From Cannabis sativa (taxonomy: Eukaryota; Streptophyta; Magnoliopsida; Rosales; Cannabaceae), in NCBI RefSeq assembly GCF_029168945.1, contig NW_026870037.1, positions 1,178,001 through 1,242,000 of the forward strand: 64,000 nucleotides of DNA, read 5' to 3'. This document shows positions 45,979 through 57,720 of this stretch, one piece after another. The position numbers and the translations under genes were made by a program. The notes below the pieces were generated by a model. That model did not search any database. It saw nothing but the letters and a program-made list of their open reading frames with translations, and was not told the DNA's origin. The number at the start of each line of letters is the position of its first letter. The first letter of the stretch is position 1.

Positions 45979-47870
45979 TGTTGGGTTTTATGCCCTAAAT
46001 AAAACTCATTTCAATATAATCAGATTTACTTATTAATATAGATCAGAAATAACATTTAATGTTGCATGGTTCACATGATTTATTTCATGATTATATGTAC
46101 ATAATGTATAAATTCATCTGAAACCCTTTTCACATACTTGATCCTGTTTATTGTGCCGTCAACACATTGGAAAGTAAACATGACTATGTGAATAAAGTTT
46201 CCTAGATTTATCAGACACAGGGTTTTACTGATATGATAATCTACAACAGAGTTTACTTGCATTTGGAGAAGTGCTATGTTCTTTCCAGAACATTGGTTAA
46301 AGTAAAGCTCAGGTTGGATGCATGGAGTATGCATCGGAAGGGACCGATATTGAACTTTGACTTAGATTTAATTAAACTTACCGTAAAATCTATTCAAGTC
46401 AATATCGCCTAGTTGATCCTAGATCAAATGATCTTAATCCTGTTATGATTAGGCTCAATCTTGAAAGGCTATTCGTGTTCCTTGAATTGTTAGTTAAGCC
46501 TACCTTTTGGTCAGGGTGATACGTACTTTTTGGGAACACGGTAGTGCAATTGAGTGGGAGCGCTATCATAAACATGGAATCTATAGCTTCTATCTGGCGA
46601 ATAGTAAGCAAAGGATGATCTCCTTCGAGCTTGACCAAACGAACATAAATGGTGGAGTACTCATTTCACATTAGCTGAAATATCATTTATACGGGGTCAA
46701 GTGTTTTAAGGAATAAATACATTGTAGGGTGTAACGGTAAATTAATCCCTTTACAGTGTAGATCATTCATATAGAGGATCATTGATCACATTAGGATTAT
46801 AACAATGGATAACTAATGATGTGTCTATATGGTGGAACATATAGAGCATTCTATATACTGAGAGTGCAATTCTAAGTTCTATGCGTGGATTCAACGAAGA
46901 ATTAATAAGTTAGTGAATTTTAGTGCTAAATTCTTGATCTACTTATTGGAAGCTCGGTTATATAGACCCATGGTCCCCCCACTAGTTGAGATAATATTGC
47001 TTGTAAGACTCATGTAATTGGTTTTGATTAATCAATTATAATTCTCAAATTAGACTATGTCTATTTGTGAATTTTTCACTAAGTAAGGGCGAAATTGTAA
47101 AGAAAGAGTTTATAGGGGCATATTTGTTAATTATGATACTTTGTATGGTTCAATTAATAAATATGATAAATGACAATATTATTTAATAATTATTTATAGT
47201 TATTAAATAGTTAGAATTGTCATTTAAATGGTTGAATTAGGAAATTGGTATTTTTGAGAAAATCAGATACAAAAGGTGTTAAAATTGCAAAATTGCAAAA
47301 AGCAAGGCCCAATCCACTAAGTGTAGGGCCAGCCACTTTTGTAGGAAATTTAAATTGATTTTTTTCATTATTTTAATGCCATATAATTCAAATCTAACCC
47401 TAGTGGAATGCTATAAATAGATAGTGAAGGCTTCAGGAAAAACACACTTTTCTTCAGACTTTCTGATTCAGAAAAACTGAACCTTCTCTCTCCCTATCTT
47501 TAGCTGACCACTCCCTCTCTTCTTCCTTGATAATTTCGAAATCCTTAGTGTATGAGTAGTGCCCACACACATCAAGTGATACCTCAATCATAGTGAGGAA
47601 GATTGTGAAGAAAGATCATCAGCAAAGGAGTTTCAGCATCAAAGATTCAGAGAAAGAGATCCAGGTTCAGATATTGATAATGCTCTGCTACAGAAAGGAA
47701 TCAAGGGCTAGATATCTGAACGGAAGGAGTCATTATATTCCGCTGCACCCAATGTAAGGTTTCCTAAACTTTATATGTGTTTAATTTATCGTTTTAGAAA
47801 GTTCTTATTTAGGATGTTAATAAACATACTTGTGAGTAGATCTAAGATCCTGGTAAAATAATTTCCAACA
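45979..47870 (+). repeat. Solo LTR of the same family, second insertion in the copia leader
   Basis: 1892 bp from TGTTGGGTTTTATGCCC to ATTTCCAACA, with the 5-bp duplication TATAT on both sides (45974-45978 and 47871-47875). There is no internal region. It is more diverged from the LTRs at 35800 and 43970 than those are from each other, so it is an independent and probably older insertion. It has the same orientation as the neighbouring copy. Confidence 0.94.
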
Positions 47871-47875
47871 TATAT

Positions 47876-49891
47876 ATCTTTATTCATACTGTTCATATAT
47901 ATATATATTATATACTCATACAGATTTATACACGTACTGTATATATATACATTTTTCATTTTTTAATATATTTACGTGTATATATATATGTTTATATATA
48001 TATTGTATATTATATATATGCTTTATCGCATAATACATTCATAGTATTCATTTTTATTTATGTGATATATACATGCATATATATATAACATAAAGTTATC
48101 GGTTAACGTTTATTTTTTCCGTTTTTCATTTTTTTCGGTGTTTATTTCGAATTCTATATACATTACTATATTCGTATAGTATTATAGATCGATCTAAGCA
48201 TTGAAAATCCATTGAAAAACTTAAAGATGAAAAAAAAAATTCAGTTAAAACTTTTTCGGACCCGATTAACTTTGTGATATTAAAGTTTATATTTTTTCGT
48301 GTTTTCGTGCATAAAATCTACGTGGATCTCTTTATTATTTGATTTAGAACAATTTAGATTTGAAAACACGCATTTTGGTCGTTGGAAACGCAATTTCCGA
48401 TCGGGTTTGGGTCGGGTTCGACGGACCCGTGTGCAGAAAAAACGGGTCAAAATCGACCCAGTTTGGCTGAGGAAGACAGCCAAAACGACGTGTCGTTTTC
48501 CACTGAGTGGAAAACGTTTTTCCTGTTATATTAGCTGCTGTCGTTTTTCCAAACGACGTGTCATTTTTCGTTTTTTTTGGCAGCTTTTCATTGTACAAAA
48601 CGACGTGTCGTTTATTCATTCTTTTTCAGCGCCCGTCAGAATAAAAACGACGTGTCGTTTTTGCCTTTTGCAAAAACGACATGTCGTTTACAAGCAGTGT
48701 GTTTTTTCAAAAAAAAAAAGGAAAAATTCCAAATTTTTTATAAATTTTTATTTATTTGGATTATTAATTATTTTCCTATTTTTTGTGTTAATTTAGTCAA
48801 TAAATTGCATTTAGTTAATTTTCTATTTTTGGTTAATACATATATATAGTATAAATTGAAAATAGAAATTTGTTCAATTTTGTAATTTATTACATGATTT
48901 ATTTAGGCATGTAAAAATTGTACTATTTTGTACATTTAATTATATATTACCAAATTTATGTAATTTATTGTCTAAATTAATTTTGAAAAATCTGCCATTA
49001 ATTTCATATTAAAGAATTTGCATTTAATTAATTATCATACATTAATTGTATTATTTTGTATTTATTTGACAAATTTATGTTTAATGCAATTAATTTAAAT
49101 TTGTATGATTTAAATGCTATACATAAATTCCTCTTATAGTGCTAGATATATTTAGAAATATTCAAAGATTAAGATAGGTTGAATATTTTATTTAGCAATT
49201 AAGTTTCATAAAACTTCATAAAATTATTCATAAAATATTCATAAAACTTTATAAAATGAATAAAATATGAATAAAACATAAGTAGTTTTGTAGTTTGACA
49301 TAAGAAAACATGAACCTGGGACAAATGCTCATATCTATAATGGTTTTTAATGATCTTCGGACGACCACACTAGGAGCACTAATCTCAGTGATTGTCTATT
49401 ATGTTAATAACGAAATTACTTTTAGGTAGAGCCCAATACCTAATGTCTAAAGTGAAAATATAATTTTTTATAATTAGGGAGTAGCCACAGCATCTTTAAT
49501 TATATAAAATTATATATTAGTTAAAATTCACCTTAATGGACAAAACTTGTAATTAATTATTTGGATATAATAATTTTACCCCACATGGATTTTATTATAT
49601 TTTTATAATTAATTAGGATAATATATTAAGTTAAATTCTCTTAATTTACCCCACAGGGAGTTATGAGGATTTGATTTAATAGTGTTATCACAAATTTTAA
49701 TTAAAGATAGATTGCATTCCTCCATTATTTCTAATTTAAATACTTCATTAAATCTATCATAAAGTTCATCTAATTTTATTAGATTTAAAATTTAGCCCAC
49801 AGGCAATTTTAGATTTAATAAAATTTTCATCTTCATCATGTTTCTACATTGGTAAAACATGAATTCATTAAAGCCTCAATTCTTTTAACAT
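47876..49891 (+). other. Distal untranslated leader of the large copia element
   Basis: Non-coding. It is TA-rich up to about 48100, then has the palindrome array at 48482-48690, then AT-rich sequence. Close to gag there are three copies of a CCCCACAGGGAGTT-like motif (about 49577, 49647 and 49794). The proximal part of the leader is 35754-35799 plus 45861-45978, on the far side of the nested elements. Confidence 0.7.
48482..48690. repeat. Array of five short palindromes, AAACGAC-RT-GTCGTTT type
   Basis: Copies lie at about 48482-48499, 48551-48566, 48597-48613, 48643-48662 and 48672-48690. Four have the centre GT and the last has AT; the second has one arm base changed (GTCATTT). Each is a 7-bp inverted repeat around two bases and contains an ACGTG or CATG core. 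Between the first two lies a perfect 10-bp-stem hairpin (CGTTTTCCAC TGA GTGGAAAACG, 48494-48516) overlapping the first palindrome. Confidence 0.85.
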
Positions 49892-51793
49892 CTAAATTTT
49901 TGTAATCCTATTCTTGCAGCTATTTCATCCACCTCTAAATATGCTGAAATCACTAGTGAAATCCCTGAGCTTAGGAGTGACAACTTCAAAATCTGGAAGG
50001 AACGAGTTCTTCTCCACCTAGCTTGCACTGACATGGATTATGCAATAAGGAAAGATGAACCAGCTGCTATCACTGATACTAGCACTGCTGCTGAGATTGC
50101 ACTACGTGAAAAGTGGGAGCAATCTAATCGTCTTTGCATCATGTTCATCATGTCCAGAATTCCTATGGGAATGCGTGGATCGGTGGAGCCACCCGAGAAG
50201 GTGAAAGATTTTATCAAAGTGATGGATGAGCAATTTGACACTTCAGATAAATCTTTGTTCATCAACCTCATCCAAGAGTTCTCGTCCACAAAACTCACCG
50301 GTGTTAAAGGAGTTCGAGAACACATTTCTAAAATGAGGGACATCACTGCTCATTTGAAGAAACTCGACGTTATCATTCCTGATACCTTCCTGGTTCATTA
50401 CATCCTTCACAATCTTCCTTCACAGTATGGGCCTTTCAAAATTTCCTACAACACACATAAAGAAAAATGGACTATCAATGAATTGATGACCATGTGTGTT
50501 CAAGAGGAAGCCAGGCTCCTACAGGAGCAAGGAGAAAGTGTTCACCTGACCACTCAACTTAAGAAACGCAAGCCATTCAAGAAGAACAAAGGGAAAAAGC
50601 CCGTGGCTCCCAAGGCTGCCATAAAGAAAGATTCCATCAAATGTTTCTTTTGTAAACAAAAGGAACATGCGAAAAAGGAGTGCAGCCAGTTCAAAAAATG
50701 GATGGATGACAAAGGTAATCCAATTTCCTTAGTATGTTATGAATCTAATATGGTTAATGTTAATCTTAACACATGGTGGATTAATTCTGGTTCAACAATT
50801 CACATAACAAATTCCTTGCAGGATATTCAAAATCTAAGGAAGCCAGTGGCAAGTGAGCAAAGCATCTTATTTGGAAACAAGATGGGCTCACATGTGGAAG
50901 CTATTGGAACATGCAATTTAGTTTTAAGTAATGGTTTTATTTTAAAGTTAGAAAAGACCTTTTATGTACCAAGTTTCTCTAGAAACTTGATTTCAGTTTC
51001 AAGACTTATACTCTTTGGTTTTTCCTTTACATTTTCAGACAAATATTTTAATTTATATTATAAATCTGAATGTGTTGGAAATGGTATTTTGTCTGATGGT
51101 CTTTACTGCCTTAATTTACAAAATAATACCACTAATAATGTTATGCATGTTCACGCAGGCACTAAAAGATGTGTTATGAAAGAGGATTCTTGTACATTGT
51201 GGCACCGGAGATTGGGACATATCTCCATTGATAGAATTAAAAGGTTGGTAAAAGATGGGGTACTCAATACCTTAGATTTTACTGACTTTGATACTTGTGT
51301 GGATTGCATTAAGGGAAAGCAAACCTCCAAGTCTGTCAAAACTGGTGTCCATAGGAGTTCTGAAATATTAGAAATCATACATACTGATATATGTAGTCCA
51401 GATATGGAGTCACATGGTCAGAAATACTTCATCTCATTCATAGATGATTACTCACGCTACATGTATATCTACTTACTTCATAATAAAAGTGAAGCATTAG
51501 ATGTCTTTAAGATATTTAAAGCTGAAGTAGAGAAACAATGCAACAAGCAAATTAAGATAGTGAGATCAGATAGAGGAGGTGAGTATTATGGTAGATACAC
51601 AGAAGATGGACAAGCACCTGGTGCATTTGCGAAGTTTCTTGAAGAAAATGGGATTGTTGCCCATTACACCTTGCCCGGTACACCCGAGCAAAATGGTGTT
51701 GCAGAAAGAAGAAACCGAACATTAATGGACATGGTCGGAGTATGCTTAGTAGCAACTCTAACCTTCCTAAATCCTTGTGGACTGAAGCATTAA
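49892..51793 (+). pseudogene. copia gag, protease and integrase N-half (large element)
   Basis: The frame is open from about 49892; capsid sequence is already recognisable upstream of the ATG at 50033 (RSDNFKIWKERVLLHLACTD), so that ATG is not the true start. The zinc knuckle CFFCKQKEHAKKEC is at about 50640-50682. The protease site reads WWINSGSTIHIT at about 50774-50809, with Asn (AAT, 50783-50785) where the catalytic Asp is expected. Integrase has the HHCC module (HRRLGH...CVDC), IIHTDI, VRSDRGGEYYG and [11 protein letters not shown] one-base deletion near 51735 in MDMVRSM shifts the frame; the next part starts at 51742. Confidence 0.9.
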
Positions 51794-53421
51794 AGACATC
51801 CGTGTACATATTAAACCGAGTTCCAACAAAGGCAGTCTCAAAAACTCCTTTTGAATTATGGAAAGGTTGGAAACCAAGTTTGAATCATGTACGCATTTGG
51901 GGATGTCCATCTGAAGTCAGAATATATAATCCACAAGAGAAGAAATTAGACCCAAGGACCATAAGCGGATTCTTTATAGGGTACGCTGAAAAGTCTAAAG
52001 GTTACAAGTTTTATTGTCCATCTCATAGCACAAGAATTGTGGAATCAAGGAATGCAAAATTTCTTGAGAATGCCTTGATCAGTGGGAGTGATCAATCAAA
52101 GGACTTAGGTCCTGAGAAAGATCCTTCAGAACCTTCCACTTCAAAAGCAAGATTGATAATGGTTAACACTCCTGTAGTTCAAACGAATGTTGAACAACCA
52201 TTACCAATCACTGAAGATCCACAAGTTGGTAATGATAATCCAGTAGATCAAAATGTTCAAGAGTTGCCTGCAACTGTTGAACAACCTGCTGAACCTGCTG
52301 AACCAGCTGCTGCTCCCCAAGAGCCTGTTGGTGAAGTCTTAAGAAGATCTACTAGACCTATCAAACCAAAGATTTACAAAGACTATGTTGTGTATTTATT
52401 AGAATCTGATATTGGAATTGGAAATGATCCAGAAACGTTTTTACAAGCTATGAACAGTAGAGAATCAAAATTGTGGTACAATGCTATGGATGATGAAATG
52501 AATTCTATGAGGTGCAACAGAGTCTGGGAACTTGTAAAGTTGCCTAATGGGGCGAGAGCCATTGGTTGTAAATGGGTCTATAAAACTAAGAAAGACTCAT
52601 TAGGCAACACTGAGAGGTACAAAGCGAGACTTGTTGCTAAAGGATTCACTCAAGAGGAAGGAATTGACTATACGGAGACTTTTTCTCCTGTATCAAAGAA
52701 AGATTCCCTCAGAGTCATCTTGGCATTAGTTGCTCATTTTGATTTAGAGCTGGAGCAGATGGATGTAAAAACTGCTTTTCTGAATGGTGATCTAGAGGAG
52801 GAGGTATACATGAAACAACCAGAAGGATTCTCCTCTAGTGAAGGTCAGGATTTGGTATGCAAGCTTAAGAAGTCCATCTATGGATTAAAACAAGCATCCC
52901 GTCAATGGTATTTAAAATTTCATGATGTCATCTCTTCCTTTGGATTTGAAGAGAATGTCATGGATCAATGCATATACCTGAAGGAAAGTGGGAGTAAGAT
53001 CTGTTTTCTTGTTTTATATGTGGACGATATTCTTCTTGCATCCAATGATAAAGGGTTGCTACGTGAAGTGAAACAATTTCTTTCAAAGAACTTTGAGATG
53101 AAAGACATGGGTGAAGCATCCTATGTCATAGGCATTAAGATTCATAGAGATAGATACCGAGGTATCTTAGGTTTATCTCAAGAAGCCTACATCAACAGAG
53201 TTTTAGAAAGATTTCATATGAAAGATTGTTCACCGAGCGTTGCTCCAATTGTGAAGGGTGATAAATTAAATTTGAGCCAGTGCCCAAAGAATGATTTTGA
53301 AAGAGAACAAATGAAGAACATTCCTTATGCTTCTGCTGTCGGAAGCCTAATGTATGCTCAGGTGTGCACAAGACCCGACATTGCTTATTCTGTCGGAATG
53401 TTAGGAAGATTTCGGAAGTAA
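51742..53421 (+). pseudogene. copia integrase C-half and reverse transcriptase (large element)
   Basis: It continues with SLWTEALKTSVYILNRVPTK, a Pro/Glu-rich linker, and the RT: GCKWVYKTKKD, YTETFSPVSKKDSLRVILAL, QMDVKTAFLNGDLEEEVYM and the catalytic YVDDILLASND at about 53017-53050. It then has GRILGLSQEAYI-like sequence and VCTRPDIAYSVGMLGRF. Small indels at about 53410-53445 shift the frame into the RNase H part. Apart from the two shifts the RT is intact and well conserved. Confidence 0.92.
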
Positions 53422-53999
53422 CCGGGGATAGACCACTTTGGAAAGCCGCAAAGAAAGTAATGAGGTATCTTCGTGGTACTAAGGATTACAAACCGATGTT
53501 CAAACGAACCGACAATCTAGAAGTAGTTGGCTACTCGGACTCGGATTTCGGCGGTTGCACCGATTCACGTAAATCTACATCCGGTTACGTGTTTATGTTT
53601 CTTGGTGGAGCCGTGTCCTGGAGGAGTAACAAACAAACTTTGATCGCTACTTCTACTATGGAGGCTGAGTTCGTTTCTTGTTTTGAGGCTACATCACATG
53701 GTGTATGGCTAAAGAGTTTCATTTCAGGCCTTAGAGTGGTTGATTCCATTGCAAGGCCGCTAAAGATGTTCTGTGACAATTCAGCTGCTGTTTTCATGGC
53801 TAAGAACAACAAAAGTGGAAGTCGAAGCAAGCACATCGACATTAAGTACTTAGCTATTAGAGAACGTGTTAAGGAAAATAAAGTGGTCATTCAACACATT
53901 AGCACTGAATTGATGATTGCCGATCCTATGACAAAAGGCTTGCCACCTCATAAATTCAAGGATCATGTAGAGAACATGGGACTTGGTTCCCTTATGTAA
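53364..53999 (+). pseudogene. copia RNase H, C-terminal part of pol (large element)
   Basis: It includes WKAAKKVMRYLRGTKDY, VVGYSDSDFGGCTDSRKST (first catalytic Asp), WRSNKQTLIATSTMEAEFVS (Glu), CDNSAAVFMAKNN (Asp) and the end ADPMTKGLPPHKFKDHVENM. It stops with TAA at 53997-53999. It is in a different frame from the RT because of the indels at about 53410-53445. Confidence 0.92.
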
Positions 54000-54299
54000 T
54001 TTGTACAAATAAAGTTATTATCAATGAAACTCTTATTTTGATTTTTCTCATATTTATGCGCATCTTAATTTTACATTTGAGAAAAATTTCGTAGGACTGA
54101 ATAAACATAAGGTTTAGGGTTTATTCACTTAAGTACATTGCCACATAAAGTACATTGTTATATAATAAATGTATTGTAATACATGGAAGATAATACTCGA
54201 TTCATAATGAGGACATGTCGCTATGATTCGTATGTTTATTATATAATGAGGAACGTTGGGTTTGAATATTTTAGTTTAAATGCTGACCAAGTGGGAGAA

Positions 54300-54807
54300 T
54301 ATTAGAATATTTTATATATGGAAGTTATTTTCTAATTAAGGAAATGATTTTCTATTTAAGGAAATAAATAAATAATTGATTTTCTGTTAAATGAATATTT
54401 TATATTCATTGAATCTGGACAAAATCAATTATGTAATATTCTATATATGGTCAGATTTCTATATTCATTACCTGATTTGATTTCCTGAATTAATTGTCAA
54501 AATATTCTGACAATTAATGTGGCGCAGATACTGATGGAGTATCTCACCTATAAATATAGGGTCTCGGTCCCCGAGCTCCTCACTTATTCTGAATTCATTC
54601 AGCAAATTCCATCTAAAGAGAGTTGAGAGAGCGAGGAAGCCCGAACTCCAATACCGAAGCTATCGCAGGGATTGAAGCTTAAAGATCAATGGCTGGAGGT
54701 ATATCGATCCTTTCATTGCATATATTATTGATATGATTACAGTTTATTTTCCGCATTTCATATCATTTGTATATGCTATATTACATACACTATATTATAG
54801 TCTAACA
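54300..54807 (+). repeat. 3' LTR of the large copia element
   Basis: 508 bp, starting TATTAG directly after the polypurine tract AAGTGGGAGAA and ending CTAACA, followed by TAATA. It has about five differences from the 5' LTR. Confidence 0.95.
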
Positions 54808-56095
54808 TAATAATCAAGATATATGTCAAAGTGAGGAAGTTAAACATGATCAAAAAAGTCAGGAATAGAAAATATTGCTTCATGCGACATGTCGCCTGGG
54901 TGTTGGGCAACATTGTCACCTAAATTATCAAAAGTGAATATTTCAGCGCATGTAGATTAAAAAAAATAGCAAAATCTCGATAACGAGGTTTAGGCGACAT
55001 GTTGCTTGACCTTAGGCGACATGTCGTCACTTTTACAAAACAGACTAATTTTTGCACGTGACAGATAAAAAAATAGGAGATCTCGAAGATAAGGTCCAAG
55101 CGACATGTTGCCTGGCCTTAGGTAACATATCACCTGACTTTCTTTTCAAATTCAAATCATAATTCTAAATGACATCTTTTCTATCTTTTTAAGCCTATAT
55201 AAATAATGATGTAAATTGACTTTGGACGACTAGAAATGTACAGAAAGCAACTTTGAGAATAGAAAACACATTGAAGAGCAAGACAAAGAGAGCTCAAGCT
55301 TACATCATCAACTATCATTAAAGTCCATTATTCTTCCTCTTCTTTATTATTTTATTTAGTTATTTAATTATGAAGATGATTATTGTTGTGATTATGTTTG
55401 TCATTATGAACTAAATACTTTTTCTAGCATGTTGATGAAACTATTTTATATTTTGAATTAAAGTTTTTAAATTATTCTCATATTTATTCTTGCTATTTGT
55501 TTATGCAATTTTGTGTTAATTATTGTCTTTTTAATGCTTGGTCACTATTAATCAGTATAGAGATTTTAGGTTTTACACTTGAGAGATGTAATCTAAAATC
55601 GGACTTAGAATTGCATGACATAAGAAAAGTGTAAGATTGAGAGATTCTACTAATTTTATGAATTTTATTTAAAGAGAATCATATTGATTAATTGATTAAT
55701 ATTAGAAAGAGATATCGTGGTAGTTAATTAAGTTAATTCTATCATCACTTGAGAGAGGTTAATGACTACATTAGAATTCTTCAAAACTACAAATTATAGA
55801 ATAAATTAGGATAATTAGTAAACTGAAATTCATAGTTTAAAATAGAGAAATCAATACTCTAGGTCTTTATTTTTTGATTAAAATAGTTGTTTGTTTGTTA
55901 CTTTTCAATTATTTTATTATTATGTTTTTAATTATTATTTACCTTTAATTGTCTAATCAAAGCATAAAATCAAAAAAGTATACTAATTAGTAAAATTTAA
56001 TAATCAATCCCTGTGGGTTTAACAATTTTTTTATAATTAAAACTTTACAATGACAACACTGTATGCTTGCATTAAAATTTTGTGTCAAACTACAT
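54808..56095. other. Non-coding flank with palindrome-bearing tandem repeat
   Basis: About 2.5 diverged units of 106-110 bp at about 54884-55135 each carry paired GCGACATGTYGCC-type palindromes. The remainder is AT-rich. The end (ATCCCTGTGGGTTTAAC near 56008, then TTGTGTCAAACTACA near 56082) resembles the end of some plant gypsy LTRs, but no partner or TSD was found. No gene. Confidence 0.45.
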
Positions 56096-57720
56096 TACTT
56101 AGGCTTTATGCTGGATTCTGGTGGGGTGATAAAAGGAAAATGCACTGGTGTACTTAGAAAAGATTATACTGGCATAAAGCTGATGGGGGAATGGGGTTTA
56201 GAGATATACTTGTTTTCAATAAGATAATGTTGGCCAAGCAAGCTTGGAATTCTTGTCCCAATTCTTCGGTTGCTCATGTTTTTAAGAGTATGTATTTTCC
56301 TCATGTGGATTTTCTTACTGTGGAGGAAACTTCTAAGGGCTCTTATATCTAAAAAAGTATTCTTTGGGCATGAGAGATTTTTCTTGATGGAGCTTGTTGG
56401 CTTATTGGTGATGGTAGTAGGGTGAATATTCAGACAGATGTTTAGAATCCTAAAATTTTGGCTGCTACTTCTCATTCCTTTCATGGCCATTCGAATGTCC
56501 ATATGGTTAGTGCTTTAAAGATGGCTAATGGTACTTGGAATTATGATTTGATTGGTGAGCTTTTTTCGATAAAGAAGATAATCAAATTTTGACCATTTTG
56601 AGTTATTTACAGCATAAGGATAAATTAATCTGGCATTACAATGCTTCAGGTGGTTATACAGTGAAGAATGACTACTAAAATGTAATTCGTCTGTTGGGTA
56701 GGGGCAATTTGCATCTTCAAATGGTCTCTCTTATTGGTGGAAGGTTCTTGGGACATTTAAGGTTCCTCCTAAAGTTAAAGTTTTTGTGTGGAAAACTTGT
56801 TTTAATTGGATTCCTACCATGCATAATCTTGCCCAGTACCATATTGTCAAATGTTGATCGATTTGTTGTTTATGTAGAGACTAATTCCCATGTTGTTTGG
56901 GGTTTCTAGTCTCCATTCTATCATTTCTAATGTTTTCTTTGTGACTGTTATGAACTTTAGGCTTAATATAAACTTCTATGCCTTTATCCATGAATGTGAA
57001 TCTATTTTGCATAAAGATGAGACGTGTCTTCTTTTAACTCTACTATGACATATTTGGTATAGGAGAAATCAGTGGGTACATGGTCAAAAGCTTTTGGATG
57101 ATGAGGGAGTGTATGGTTGGTCTAAAGATTTTTGGTATCGCTTTGCTAATGAGAACAATACGGTAGGGGGTTTTATCCTTGGGTTGGCCTCTTCTCCCTT
57201 TGGTACGATGGCTCCTCGTTGGGTGCTTCCTCCGTCAGGACGGCTCAAATTGAACGTGTATGCTGGGCTTCGTACTATAGATAGAATGTTTGGTTGCGGG
57301 GTTGTCGTTCGTGACCACTTAGGAGCGGGCCTTGCTTTATCGACTTCTCTATTCGTTGGTTCACCTTCTCCTTCAATTATTGAAGCGTTAGCATTTCTTA
57401 ATGGCCTTATGCTTTGTGTTCGGATGGTTTATAATAATATTGAGGTAGAGTCCAATTGTTAGCGTGTGTGTGATACTCTTATGGCTAAGAATCAGTTGTT
57501 AGATGGGTTTGCTATAATTTTAGCGGACATTCTCACTATTTATAATTATGTTCGAATTCTTGACTTTAAGCATTATATTCGTTTTGATAATGCATTAGCT
57601 TATAATTTAGCTAAGATTGCTAATATATGGATTATGATGTGATGTAGTGGCGGGACCTTCTGAGCTGTTTATTTGTGAGTCGTAATCGTTTGGCTAAACT
57701 TCTACTTGTAACTAGAAATA
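56096..57720 (+). mobile_element. LINE relic (RT end, zf-RVT, RNase H), 5'-truncated
   Basis: It begins with FWWGDKRKMHW, then WHKADGGMGFRDILVFNKIM and AKQAWN, then WLIGDGSRVNIQTD. The zf-RVT part is broken. At 57094-57462 comes an RNase H with RLKLNVYAGLRT and SIIEALAFLNGL; the first catalytic Asp (normally VDAG) is Tyr and the later ESD is ESN, followed by a stop. Remnants continue to about 57650 (AYNLAKIAN). Many stops; inactive. Confidence 0.83.

Larger units (their letters stand above)
35228..54807 (+). mobile_element. Complete Ty1/copia retrotransposon with two nested LTR insertions in its leader
   Basis: Its LTRs (35228-35735 and 54300-54807, 508 bp each) differ at about five bases, and an exact 5-bp duplication TAATA flanks it (35223-35227 and 54808-54812). 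Both LTRs start TATTAG and end CTAACA, so the termini are TA...CA instead of TG...CA. The leader is interrupted by the elements 35800-45860 and 45979-47870. Gag-pol lies at about 49892-53999 with two frameshifts. Without the insertions it would be about 7.6 kb. Confidence 0.95.

Noticed and set aside
48299..48849. Open frames over the copia leader (165 and 90 codons)
   Set aside because: They run across the palindrome array and low-complexity sequence, and their residues show no domain. They are a by-product of base composition.
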